Assembly: GCA_033852175.1 (NCBI GenBank)
Contig: JAWSUY010000037.1
Location: 1 to 64,000 of the forward strand
Direction: 5' to 3'
DNA length: 64,000 bases
Origin: Agarilytica sp033852175
GTDB lineage: Bacteria > Pseudomonadota > Gammaproteobacteria > Pseudomonadales > Cellvibrionaceae
The translations under genes and the position numbers were made by a program. Under the pieces are notes generated by a model. That model searched no databases. It had not been told where the DNA came from and saw nothing but the letters and a program-made list of their open reading frames with translations. The first letter of the stretch is position 1. Each line of letters starts with the position of its first letter. Of the stretch, positions 33,349 to 41,056 are shown one piece after another.

Positions 33349-33945
33349 TTATGGCCAAGCTGAAATATACTTTAGCTTCCCCGGCACTTTATTCCACGAC
33401 TTCCCTTCATTTCGCGACCAGTAGATATCATCTTTTGAGTTAACACCCCAAAGTACACCGTCACTAACAGTAATCTGCTTTAAATTTCCTTTTACGTTAT
33501 TCCACGACTTACCTTTATCTCTTGACCAAAAGATTTTGTTATCGCTATTTACGCCCCATAACACCCCATTAGAAAAGCGTGATTCAAGATCAGAAATTCG
33601 AGTGCTTTCGACTAACTCTATTTTATTAACTGCGGTAATTGCGTTTAATCGCTCCTGCTCAATTAGCTGTGTAATAGTTTCAGATTTCAACTTTTCTTTT
33701 TTGGCGGCTAACGCAAATTTTTCAGCCTTCAATTTTGAGGCTTCTGTTTTTTCTACAAGATCCAGTGCCTTCTGCTCTAGTAGTTGAATAGTAGAATCCG
33801 TAAGTGCGGCACCCACGATCTTTGGAATACTTTTCCAAGTAACTCCAGAAAATATAAATAACGCAAGACCTAGGATAGTTATCGCTATTACTAGATCCCT
33901 ACGTTGCCTTTCCAGCTTTTCCAATCTTATTATTATATCATCCAT
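33349..33945 (-). CDS. Membrane-anchored coiled-coil protein with tectonin-like repeats
   Basis: 198 residues from the ATG at 33945 (AGGG ribosome binding site); an upstream extension in frame has no sign of coding. One membrane helix (LVIAITILGLALFIFSGV, about 18-35) is followed by a long Lys/Glu-rich coiled coil (about 50-120). Two near-identical beta repeats then follow (GVLWGVNSDNKIFWSRDKGK and GVLWGVNSKDDIYWSRNEGK), resembling tectonin/TECPR blades. Two blades are too few for a closed propeller, so it may oligomerise. Cassette-like position; function unknown. Confidence 0.6.
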   Translation of the reverse strand: MDDIIIRLEKLERQRRDLVIAITILGLALFIFSGVTWKSIPKIVGAALTDSTIQLLEQKALDLVEKTEASKLKAEKFALAAKKEKLKSETITQLIEQERLNAITAVNKIELVESTRISDLESRFSNGVLWGVNSDNKIFWSRDKGKSWNNVKGNLKQITVSDGVLWGVNSKDDIYWSRNEGKSWNKVPGKLKYISAWP

Positions 33946-34096
33946 TAATACATACCCTTTATATGTGAAAATATATAGAACAGACACCCTACCGCAGTGC
34001 TCATCTGTATAGAGAGTGTATGAATTTTTGCACCACAATGGGCGCAGCGCATACACAAAAATGAACGTAGACCGCTGCGTCAAATAGAGCACGTTG

Positions 34097-34240
34097 TTAG
34101 CTTTTTTTGGTAGCTTCTGGTGGCTTGGGAGGTTTAACCGGAGGCATAGGTGTTTTGGTGCCAGTGGTTGGTAAGCCTCTACCATTATCCTTAAAAATTA
34201 TTTTTTGACCACTTGGTCCTGATTTGTTTTTATCTGACAT
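34097..34240 (-). CDS. 47-aa Pro/Lys-rich small protein
   Basis: MSDKNKSGPSGQKIIFKDNG continues into a Pro-rich tail (PPVKPPKPPEATKKS). It begins 10 nt after the stop of the two-TM protein gene 34251-34748 and lies between it and the next cassette-like gene. I recall small Pro-rich proteins of this style beside SLATT-like membrane proteins, but cannot verify this here. Disordered and likely a partner peptide of its neighbour. Confidence 0.5.
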   Translation of the reverse strand: MSDKNKSGPSGQKIIFKDNGRGLPTTGTKTPMPPVKPPKPPEATKKS

Positions 34241-34250
34241 ATGAACTTTC

Positions 34251-34748
34251 CTATTGATATGTATTTGATAGATATTGATCAGCTTCGACTTCTGCTTTAG
34301 CCAAAATTTTAGCCTTCTTGGGCAATACTAAATCTTTAAGAGCCTTTTTTTCGGCCTTAAGAGACTTATCTTTTAGATTTATATACTGGTCATGGATTTC
34401 TTTTTCGGTCAGCTCACCCTCTGCAACAGAATACCAGTGTTTTTCACATTCCAGAGATATATCCTGCATCTGATCGTTGAGATCACTAATCGGTTTCAAT
34501 CTTTGTCTAAACGGCAAAAAAGGTTTAATAGCCGTCACAACCTGAGACAGTGCAATGATTACCGCCCATACAACTTGATACTCTTGCCATATTGCCCATG
34601 CTGCGATACTTGAGGAAGACGTTAGGGCGAGAAATATATTAGTTGCTTTATCCCACCACTCAGAGCTTGCGGCATAATTGTGTAAATAAATTACGTGAGT
34701 CTTTAACTCCCGCAAAAGACTCCAGTATTTTTGTTGATATTGACTCAT
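34251..34748 (-). CDS. SLATT-like two-helix membrane protein
   Basis: 165 residues: YWSLLRELKTHVIYLHNYAA leads into a helix hairpin (NIFLALTSSSSIAAWAIW about 39-56 and VVWAVIIALSQVVTAIKPF about 60-78), then a long charged helical tail rich in Lys/Glu. This two-TM plus coiled-coil layout resembles SLATT-type proteins, which are proposed membrane effectors of nucleotide-signalling defence systems. Assignment rests on topology only. The ATG lies 20 nt after the GTTAGAT box of an attC-like element, and the 47-aa Pro-rich gene follows at 10 nt, so the cassette carries two genes. Confidence 0.55.
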   Translation of the reverse strand: MSQYQQKYWSLLRELKTHVIYLHNYAASSEWWDKATNIFLALTSSSSIAAWAIWQEYQVVWAVIIALSQVVTAIKPFLPFRQRLKPISDLNDQMQDISLECEKHWYSVAEGELTEKEIHDQYINLKDKSLKAEKKALKDLVLPKKAKILAKAEVEADQYLSNTYQ

Positions 34749-34767
34749 ATGGTACCTTGCGGGATAA

Positions 34768-34816
34768 ATCTAACACTCTGATGAACGGACCTTTCGGCCG
34801 AATATCTTATTTATAT
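34768..34816 (-). repeat. attC-like repeat (diverged copy)
   Basis: On the minus strand: ATATAAATAAGATATTCGGCC, hairpin closed by GGTCCG, spacer, GTTAGAT (a perfect GTTRRRY box). The left flank is shared with copy 40090: 34811-34858 and 40133-40180 match over 48 nt with about four differences. The next gene starts 20 nt on. Confidence 0.45.
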
Positions 34817-34917
34817 CAATACGCGATAATCGCCAATAACAATCCAGAATCAATCACCTAGCTCAACAACCCTTGATATATTACAATCGTCAAAAATAGA
34901 CCGGCATAATAAAATGC

Positions 34918-34994
34918 AACGTCCGCTTTGGGCGACCAGCCGACACGGAATGTCAGTGTACTATTGCCTCCCACAATCATCTTTGCTGCCTTTG
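34918..34994. repeat. 75-bp intergenic repeat, copy 1
   Basis: Begins AACGTCCGCTTTGGGCGACC, has GCCGACACGG and TGTCAGTGTACTATT, and ends TGCTGCCTTTG. The same order of blocks recurs at 36560-36635 and, diverged, at 37724-37797, each time in a gap of the cassette-like array. It may be a second attC subfamily: the minus strand reads toward a GACGTT end. Confidence 0.55.
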
Positions 34995-35015
34995 TCATAT
35001 AAAATAAAATTTTTT

Positions 35016-36164
35016 CTAATATAGGAGTGAAAGAGCAAAATATATGTAACAAGAAACAACACCTACGGCCACAGAAATAAGAACACTAGATATCGATTTA
35101 TATCGCATATTATTTTTTAAATATTTATATTGACTCGCTTCTTTCTCAGAGCGCTTAGTAACAGTAATAAAACTCTTCTCACCAAAGAATTCAATGGTCG
35201 ATTCGAAATATTTTTTAGGGAGGTAGTAAATCGCAAAAAAAGGTAACACAAAACCTAAAATCAACACCTTCAGTATAAACACTAGAGGAACAACAGGCCG
35301 TTTTCTTTCAGTCTCTTTATATTTTTTTTCAACATAGCCTTCCAGTATCGATCTAACATTTTCATCAGAAACCTGATCAGGATAGACCTTTTCAATTTGA
35401 GTAAAATGCAAACCATTCAAATAGTGTAGAGCTTTACCATATTCCTCCTGAACATCCTCATTTTCTTTATTAGAATAATACCCATTAATAAGCTCTACCC
35501 TAGGGTAAGTAACCAAACTAGGAGTCGAAACCTTAGGGTCACTAAAAATCAACCACGAGAAAAACACGATACCTATCACAATGGCTGCCCCACCGAAGTA
35601 ATTCTGAACGGTCATAGTTTTTAACGCCTTTACCGCGAATGTGTATCTTGGGTGCTTTAATGCAATAACATTTGATATCTGATCTCTAAATAAATTTAGT
35701 ACCTCAGCTCCCCAACCCGGGTTTGTGTGATCAATAAACAGATTCACCTTCCCCTCATACTCATCACCCACAACATCAAAAGAAAGCTCAACTTTTTGAG
35801 TTTTCAACCCTTCCTTTTTTTCAGTTGTAATCACATACCATTGTAATACGACTCCGTTCACGCCGATATCTCTAGGCTCATTAAAGCGCTGTAAATCACT
35901 AAAGCTAGTGACTGTTCTAGTGATGCGATTGTCAAATATAAATTTCGCATTAAATGCGTCCAAAATTACACCAGAAGTGTCTTCAATCTTGGCCTCCAAC
36001 AAGTAATAAAACTGCTCTAAATCGTTTAGCCCTAAAGTAAAAGCACCTTCTTCGGGATAGGTTAAACGCTCCTTATTTCCGACAAATTCAACAACCATCT
36101 CCACAAACTTTTTATGGGAAATATTGATAGAAATATCTTTACTGTCAGCTTCTATTACATCCAT
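35016..36164 (-). CDS. Hypothetical membrane protein, three TM helices
   Basis: 382 residues. A soluble N-terminal domain of about 185 residues with mixed alpha/beta character (LGLNDLEQFYYLLEAKIED) precedes a helix (IVIGIVFFSWLIF about 195-207). A charged loop follows, then two helices near 295-318 and 358-380. No domain recognised. The start lies 16 nt after the broken small gene 36181-36414, suggesting that both belonged to one cassette. The base composition is AT-rich like the rest of the array. Confidence 0.6.
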   Translation of the reverse strand: MDVIEADSKDISINISHKKFVEMVVEFVGNKERLTYPEEGAFTLGLNDLEQFYYLLEAKIEDTSGVILDAFNAKFIFDNRITRTVTSFSDLQRFNEPRDIGVNGVVLQWYVITTEKKEGLKTQKVELSFDVVGDEYEGKVNLFIDHTNPGWGAEVLNLFRDQISNVIALKHPRYTFAVKALKTMTVQNYFGGAAIVIGIVFFSWLIFSDPKVSTPSLVTYPRVELINGYYSNKENEDVQEEYGKALHYLNGLHFTQIEKVYPDQVSDENVRSILEGYVEKKYKETERKRPVVPLVFILKVLILGFVLPFFAIYYLPKKYFESTIEFFGEKSFITVTKRSEKEASQYKYLKNNMRYKSISSVLISVAVGVVSCYIYFALSLLY

Positions 36165-36180
36165 AACATACTCTCACCTG

Positions 36181-36414
36181 TTAGGTTATGACCGATTCTT
36201 CTAAAATTATTAGTCTGCTAAAAAACTCTTTATACGCTTCATACCGATCAACAGTCCGGCAACCTACGTGTTTGTATTCGCTGTACTCGACAACGCCACG
36301 CAGCTTGTTGGCGTTGCCCCAGAAGGTTTATTCAAAGCTCTTCTGGGGCTTTCCTCCCAGCTTGGCTCCTAACTTAGACTTTGTATTTACTGCTGCCTTT
36401 TGCTTTTCTACCAT
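36181..36414 (-). pseudogene. Small gene split by an in-frame TAA
   Basis: One frame of 78 codons runs from an ATG at 36414 (AGGG ribosome binding site) to the TAA at 36181: a basic N-terminal part (MVEKQKAAVNTKSKLGAKLG) and a C-terminal part (FWGNANKLRGVVEYSEYKHV). They are separated by a TAA after KPQKSFE. The stop sits in the loop of a perfect 10-bp palindrome (36316-36325 and 36340-36349). Composition of both parts is protein-like. Read-through, or two peptides, is possible but a nonsense mutation is simplest. Confidence 0.45.
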
Positions 36415-36716
36415 GTTGTAACCCTAATATCTACAGTACCCATTTGAGGCCGCGTTCTAATTTTTGTTTGTTGTGGTTGATTGAAATCCCAGCGCCAAAT
36501 AGGCGCTATTGACGTTCTCTAGCGCCGCACAATCAACCGTGTCGGAGTCATTGATTCTTAACGTCTGCTAAGGGCGACCAGCCGACACGGGCTGTCAGTG
36601 TACTATTATTCACAGCCAACAAGTGCTGCCTTTGGCGCCAATCTCCGCAACTTCCACAAATCGAACTGGGGCCAAAAACGGAGATACTAGCGACAGACGT
36701 ACCCTGATTTATTTTA
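36415..36716. other. 302-nt gap with dyads and repeat copy 2
   Basis: No gene. Contains the 75-bp repeat copy at 36560-36635. A long dyad GGTTGATTG...CAATCAACC (near 36475-36538) encloses AGCGCC/GGCGCT. The end near 36700 (ACGTCTGTCGCTAG on the minus strand) mirrors the TTAGCAGACGTT at 36553-36564. It looks like one or two folded recombination sites. Confidence 0.4.
36560..36635. repeat. 75-bp intergenic repeat, copy 2
   Basis: AACGTCTGCTAAGGGCGACC then GCCGACACGGGCTGTCAGTG and TACTATTATT, ending GTGCTGCCTTTGG. It matches copy 1 (34918-34994) over most of its length. The minus-strand end reads GCAGACGTTAAGA, a GTTRRR-type box. Confidence 0.55.
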
Positions 36717-37607
36717 TTAGCCTACATACATTGATTGTTTAAAGTGCTCTGACATTTTATCGGAAATTGCTTTACTAACCGATCCATGTGCTGAAAAAGG
36801 AACGAACGAAAACCTATTAACGCATGCAGGGAATCCGTCAGACTTCCTATAAAATGGCACCTTGTAATGGAATATAAGTCCGATAACCTTATCAGAACTA
36901 CTGGAGTACCTTGAACGAATTTCATCAGCGATTAGTTGTGATACAGGGTGAAGCAAAGATCGCATATTTTTCTCGTCAGCTACATTACCCTGACTTAACT
37001 CTTGTTGAACACTCCAAATATACTTACTTAGAGAAAGTGCAACTATCCCACGGTGAGTTGAATTATTTCTACATGAATTATCTATTTGATTTATTGCTTT
37101 TTCAATGAGCGCTTCAAGATTGTTCTCACTTAAGGACCTCTTACATTCAACATGTATTAAGGTATCCATTATAGTTAAATTTATATCAGCTTTAGATTGG
37201 TAGCTCACATCCAATCCTGCTCTTAAAAATCGTGACGCGGTATACAATTCAAAAGCATAATTTCTACCATGAATTTTACCCCCATCCCTAGGCTCTTCAG
37301 CCAATAAGGGAGGGCCTTTTTTAAGCCACCACAAAGTTCTCTTGATTACATTACAGTCGAAATATTTTAAATTATTATATATTTCCAACAAGTCATGTAA
37401 TTCTGCTATTGCCCATAATAGATCCGAATCATATGCATCTGGTGAAAAGAATTTTCCTTGCCTAAGGGCGTTATCGATTTTTTTTCTATAGGACTGAAAT
37501 CTTCCAGGAGAAATGTTAACACCGACATTTTTAAGCCAGTTATTTGCTGCGTCAAAATCATTAATCATTGACTCAATCGTTTGTTCTTTTTTCCCATAAG
37601 CATCCAT
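36717..37607 (-). CDS. PD-(D/E)XK-like nuclease candidate
   Basis: 296 residues. The core segment AFELYTASRFLRAGLDVSYQ, then KADINLTIMDTLIHVECKRS (about 120-165) has the Glu, the Asp before a beta strand and the ExK expected of PD-(D/E)XK nucleases such as Mrr-like or restriction enzymes. The flanks are helical and do not match a named family. No methyltransferase is next to it, so a classic restriction-modification pair is not evident. A perfect AGGAGGT ribosome binding site precedes the ATG. It lies inside the cassette-like array, 113 nt after a GTTGAGC box, so it may carry its own promoter. Confidence 0.55.
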   Translation of the reverse strand: MDAYGKKEQTIESMINDFDAANNWLKNVGVNISPGRFQSYRKKIDNALRQGKFFSPDAYDSDLLWAIAELHDLLEIYNNLKYFDCNVIKRTLWWLKKGPPLLAEEPRDGGKIHGRNYAFELYTASRFLRAGLDVSYQSKADINLTIMDTLIHVECKRSLSENNLEALIEKAINQIDNSCRNNSTHRGIVALSLSKYIWSVQQELSQGNVADEKNMRSLLHPVSQLIADEIRSRYSSSSDKVIGLIFHYKVPFYRKSDGFPACVNRFSFVPFSAHGSVSKAISDKMSEHFKQSMYVG

Positions 37608-37723
37608 TTTGCCTTACCTCCTGGCTTCTAAATTAGGTAGCTTCGCTTTATATTGGGGATTTCCCCGCATGTCATATGTGCATTTCGCAAAAAGACCATT
37701 AATCCAGCACAGAACGAATGCTC

Positions 37724-37797
37724 AACGCCTACTTTGGACCGCCAGCCGATACTGACTGTCATGCGCTATTACGCAAAACTTTCTTATGCTGTCTTTA
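37724..37797. repeat. 75-bp intergenic repeat, copy 3 (diverged)
   Basis: AACGCCTACTTTGGACCGCC, GCCGATACTGACTGTCA and TGCTGTCTTTAGCC follow the block order of the copies at 34918 and 36560. The minus-strand end reads GGCGTTGAGC, a perfect GTTRRRY box. Immediately beyond lies the short attC-like copy at 37826. Confidence 0.45.
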
Positions 37798-37825
37798 GCC
37801 CCAAATTCCGCTGCTTCCACGCGGA

Positions 37826-37874
37826 CATTAGCGTTGTACTAACCCGCGCCTATGGGCGGTTATCTTGTTTTTAG
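37826..37874 (-). repeat. attC-like cassette recombination repeat (copy b)
   Basis: Minus strand: AAAACAAG, hairpin ATAACCGCCC-ATA-GGCGCGGGTTA, spacer GTACAA, then GCTAATG (one base off GTTRRRY). The stop of the gene 37879-38691 lies directly before it. Confidence 0.55.
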
Positions 37875-37878
37875 GGCA

Positions 37879-38691
37879 TTACTCTTCATGTTGAAACTCA
37901 ATTTTTAATGGTAATTCAGACATGGCGTAATGAACAAATTGCTGCCCAAGCCCAGTCAAATCGTAACCTTCACTCTCATCAAAAGCTGAAACCGCTGGCT
38001 TAGGGCCACTTCCCTTGGGGCGCCGCTGTGGTGCTTTTGGAATAAAACTACCACGACAATCTACTTCGCGATGCTGGCGAATGATGCTACCCATGCTTAA
38101 ATCGCGAATTAATAACTTATATAAATCAGCATCGGCCGAATCCTCGCGGACAGCCTCTTTACCAATTTTTCTCCAGATTTCGCCGCGAGTTATGCCATCG
38201 GCATTATAAATAGCCGCAATTACCTGAAAGTGTAATTCCGAGTACTGGTTGAGCCAGTCGATGTACATTCTAACTACGTCATCACTAGATACTTGAGATG
38301 ACGCCGCATTTGAAAGAATATTTCTAATGTAAATACGCTTATCTTCACTTTCGGCGCCAGACCATTCTCGAAACGTTTTCTTTACAAGTGATTGATATTC
38401 AGAGCTAGAAACCCTAGCTGATATCGCTTCATCTTGTAGGTCAAGACGAGCCATTATTTCAATAATCGTTCCTTCTTTTTCCTTTAGCTCGTCTTGTAAC
38501 ATACGAACCCAATCTTCAAAGAAGCGATTTACTTTATCCTGCTCTCCCTCTGACCAAGCTCCTGCAATCGCAGAAAATACTCCACCCACAAACGGAACTG
38601 AGCCACCAACAGCTTGCAAAGCACCTCTTGAATTTTTAGCCACCTTGCCACTTTCAGGAAGCCTCTTTTCTTCATCTGAATCATCGTTCAT
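37879..38691 (-). CDS. Unknown cassette protein with glycine-zipper segment
   Basis: 270 residues. A charged N-terminus precedes a Gly-rich amphipathic segment (GALQAVGGSVPFVGGVFSAI, about 23-42) that could insert in or contact membranes. A long helical domain follows (WVRMLQDELKEKEGTIIEIM), then a winged-helix-like part (LHFQVIAAIYNADGITRGEI), a Pro/Lys-rich linker and a short C-terminal domain. I do not recognise a named family. Starts 17 nt after the GTTAGGG box of copy c. Position and style suggest a defence or stress function, without proof. Confidence 0.55.
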   Translation of the reverse strand: MNDDSDEEKRLPESGKVAKNSRGALQAVGGSVPFVGGVFSAIAGAWSEGEQDKVNRFFEDWVRMLQDELKEKEGTIIEIMARLDLQDEAISARVSSSEYQSLVKKTFREWSGAESEDKRIYIRNILSNAASSQVSSDDVVRMYIDWLNQYSELHFQVIAAIYNADGITRGEIWRKIGKEAVREDSADADLYKLLIRDLSMGSIIRQHREVDCRGSFIPKAPQRRPKGSGPKPAVSAFDESEGYDLTGLGQQFVHYAMSELPLKIEFQHEE

Positions 38692-38707
38692 AGTGAATTC
38701 CTTGCCG

Positions 38708-38754
38708 CCCTAACTTTGTAATAACCCGCGCCTACGGGCGGTTATCTTGTTTTT
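38708..38754 (-). repeat. attC-like cassette recombination repeat (copy c)
   Basis: Minus strand: AAAACAAG, hairpin ATAACCGCCC-GTA-GGCGCGGGTTAT, spacer TACAAA, GTTAGGG. It is nearly identical to the copies at 32635 and 40090. The stop codon of the gene 38753-40075 overlaps its end. Confidence 0.6.
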
Positions 38755-40075
38755 AAATGCTTGATATGAGAAATTTGAGATCATACCCATTAAACCGATG
38801 GTTAGGCCAACGCTCTATATCAAATGACATTTTTTTACCCTCACATTTCTCAGAATACGATTCGCAATTTGAAATAGCATTTTTCATGCCTTCGGACAAA
38901 GGCTGATTTAAGCTAGAGATGCTCAAAGCTTCTGCCATCTCCTCTAGCTTTTCACAAGCCTGCTGAGATCTGGCAGCGTCATTCACGTTAACTTTAAGCT
39001 TTAGTACATTTGCAGCCTCTTCAGAACCTTCAACATAGTAAGCGATGTTGTCAGGAAAAATGCCATCGTTAAACTCTTCCATTGAAGATGATGCCGACCA
39101 TTCCTCTTCGAAAAGCCTATTATAGAACCTCGTTTTTAATCCTTCGTTTACAAGAAAGTCTTTTGCTTTATAAGGGCTCCAACCTTGCTCTATTGGTACT
39201 TCCCTTGGGTTTCTTTCAGAAGACCTAACTTTAATAATGTGCTTAAAGGTATCCACCAGATCAGAGTGTGACTCTATATTTTCTCTAGCGACTTGATATG
39301 ACCATCTTTCTAGCTGACTTACACGAAGATTGAACAATACAATCGCGTAGAATTTAGCTGTATATCTATGAAACCTATTATTTATTGAAAATTTAAGGCG
39401 AACAAAGGCCTCCTCGTATGAGGAATAAACCAACATAATGAAAATAAATGGCAAGTAACAAAGAGTCAACAGCGGGGGAACAAAGAAGTCATATGCAGTT
39501 TTTTCTTTGCCAAACTCACCAAAATTGGTCGTCAACATGTACAAGGTATAAATAATTAAGACTACCCCGAATAAAGACAGGCAATATTCTAGAAGAACCT
39601 TTACTTGATGATATTTTTTGTCGGTTTCAGCAATAGCTAGCATAGCTCCAATTAATGCTAAAACTGGGGCTAGCAGAACCTCGATCCAAAGGGAGAAAGA
39701 ATATACGCCAACGATAAGTTGAAGGATCGCCAGCAGTTTTAAATTATCTATAACTGAGTGTTTGAAGTAGCTTTTGACTTTTTTGATCTTTGTAATCTTA
39801 AACAATGACATGAATCCAACGGAAGCGCACCAAAAAACGGTATTTTTGAGCTGCTCAGCATTCCATAGATCAAACTCAGAAAGCCAATAAATGGCAATCG
39901 CCATATAAGCAACCATCAAACAAAGGACAGATATTATTTGTCTTACAAAGAAAGTCGATAACAGTTTTTTAAAAGCGGTTCTGACCTCAGCCATCTTTGA
40001 GGATGAAAAGATATAAGCCGAAATTGCCAGCAGCCATAAAGCAATTGCAATTTCTCGATTATTTAGAATATCCAC
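38753..40075 (-). CDS. Polytopic membrane protein of unknown function
   Basis: 440 residues. The first 240 contain about seven hydrophobic helices (IALWLLAISAYIFSS, FVRQIISVLCLMVAYMAIAI, VLLAPVLALIGAMLAIA, LSLFGVVLIIYTLYML and others). The C-terminal 200 are soluble, charged and helical (ERWSYQVARENIE, VNDAARSQQACEKLEEMAEA). I do not know the family; similar long TM-plus-soluble proteins occur in accessory arrays. The ATG lies 15 nt after the GTTAAAT box of copy d, and its stop abuts copy c, so this is a one-gene cassette. Confidence 0.6.
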   Translation of the reverse strand: MDILNNREIAIALWLLAISAYIFSSSKMAEVRTAFKKLLSTFFVRQIISVLCLMVAYMAIAIYWLSEFDLWNAEQLKNTVFWCASVGFMSLFKITKIKKVKSYFKHSVIDNLKLLAILQLIVGVYSFSLWIEVLLAPVLALIGAMLAIAETDKKYHQVKVLLEYCLSLFGVVLIIYTLYMLTTNFGEFGKEKTAYDFFVPPLLTLCYLPFIFIMLVYSSYEEAFVRLKFSINNRFHRYTAKFYAIVLFNLRVSQLERWSYQVARENIESHSDLVDTFKHIIKVRSSERNPREVPIEQGWSPYKAKDFLVNEGLKTRFYNRLFEEEWSASSSMEEFNDGIFPDNIAYYVEGSEEAANVLKLKVNVNDAARSQQACEKLEEMAEALSISSLNQPLSEGMKNAISNCESYSEKCEGKKMSFDIERWPNHRFNGYDLKFLISSI

Positions 40076-40387
40076 GAGTTTCCTTGTGCATTTAACTTTG
40101 TAATAACTCGCGCCTTCGGGCGGTTATCTTGTTTATATCAATACGCGATCATCGCCAATAACAACCAACAATCAATCACCCTTGGTATATTGAAATCGGT
40201 AAATGGGGACCCGTATATTACACCAAGAACATGAACTCAATGTCCGCTAAGGGCGAAGACCAGACTTTACAACAAAACTTCAACGTCAGCGACACTCTGA
40301 CGCCTACTAGACGACAATTGCATCATGCTGGCATCGATTGGGGATTCTACTAAGTTGATGTAGTATGAGAAAGCCTTTAGCTTATAG
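40076..40387. other. 312-nt intergenic region with attC-like copy d and duplicated flank
   Basis: No gene. It contains the repeat at 40090-40137, the 48-nt duplicated flank (40133-40180, shared with 34811-34858) and a sequence starting AATGTCCGCTAAGGGCGA (near 40238) related to the first block of the 75-bp repeats. Confidence 0.45.
40090..40137 (-). repeat. attC-like cassette recombination repeat (copy d)
   Basis: Minus strand: ATATAAACAAG, hairpin ATAACCGCCC-GAA-GGCGCGAGTTAT, spacer TACAAA, GTTAAAT (perfect GTTRRRY). The start codon of the membrane-protein gene follows in 15 nt. Best-formed copy of the set. Confidence 0.6.
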
Positions 40388-41056
40388 TTAATTCATCATA
40401 TAAGGTGTTTCGCCCTCATCAACAATATTTACAAGAGGTTTAGAATACTTAAGAATCTTTTCTTCAGGCCATACTTTAGGCTGGTCTGTAAATATGTAGT
40501 CCTGAGGCAGACGCCCCCAATTTTCAACCCCCGGAGTCGCAATCCGGCTTTCTGTCGCTAATCCGAGCCAGTATCCCTCCAGGTTGGCCCACTTTGTCCA
40601 TTGATCCAGGCCAGATTCACTCCACGCGAGTACAATTGCATTTACATTGACACCATGCTTTGAGGCCCATCTGAATAAAAAATATGATCCGCGACGATAG
40701 CGCCGACTATGGAGGTGTTCATAAAAGCGTTTTGATAACCTGGTTGTTCGACCGATGTAACAAGCTTTACGCCTATAGTCTTTACTGTACGCAGTAAGTG
40801 CATATATCCAGCACCCATCAAGTCTTGAAGCAGCATTCGTTGGTTTTTTTATTGAGTCAGTACGAGTGTGGTTATTGAAGACGAACCTTATTCTAAAACG
40901 CTTATTTCCGCTTCCCTTAAGCCCAAGGTAATCGGCTCCATTGCGCGTGATAGTTAGATTGTATTCATCCACCCACTCAAGCAACCCTTCCATTGAGCTT
41001 ATCTCCTGTGAATCAATAGCTGATTGGAAGAGTTGTTTGAGATATTCTGTTTTCAT
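40388..41056 (-). CDS. GIY-YIG nuclease-domain protein
   Basis: 222 residues. The GIY-YIG core is WIYALTAY (about 84-91) and ACYIGRTTRLSKRFYEHLHS (about 98-117), with the catalytic Tyr and Arg positions filled; a candidate metal-binding Glu is in TKWANLEGYWLGLA (near 157). Such modules cleave DNA in mobile elements, repair and defence systems. The N-terminal 80 residues and C-terminal tail are not recognised. Last clear gene on the upstream side of the cassette-like array, with no methylase or partner next to it. Confidence 0.8.
   Translation of the reverse strand: MKTEYLKQLFQSAIDSQEISSMEGLLEWVDEYNLTITRNGADYLGLKGSGNKRFRIRFVFNNHTRTDSIKKPTNAASRLDGCWIYALTAYSKDYRRKACYIGRTTRLSKRFYEHLHSRRYRRGSYFLFRWASKHGVNVNAIVLAWSESGLDQWTKWANLEGYWLGLATESRIATPGVENWGRLPQDYIFTDQPKVWPEEKILKYSKPLVNIVDEGETPYMMN

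Noticed and set aside
34858..35052. Minus-strand 64-codon frame overlapping the end of the 382-aa membrane protein
   Set aside because: Most of it translates the 75-bp intergenic repeat, and it lacks a ribosome binding site.
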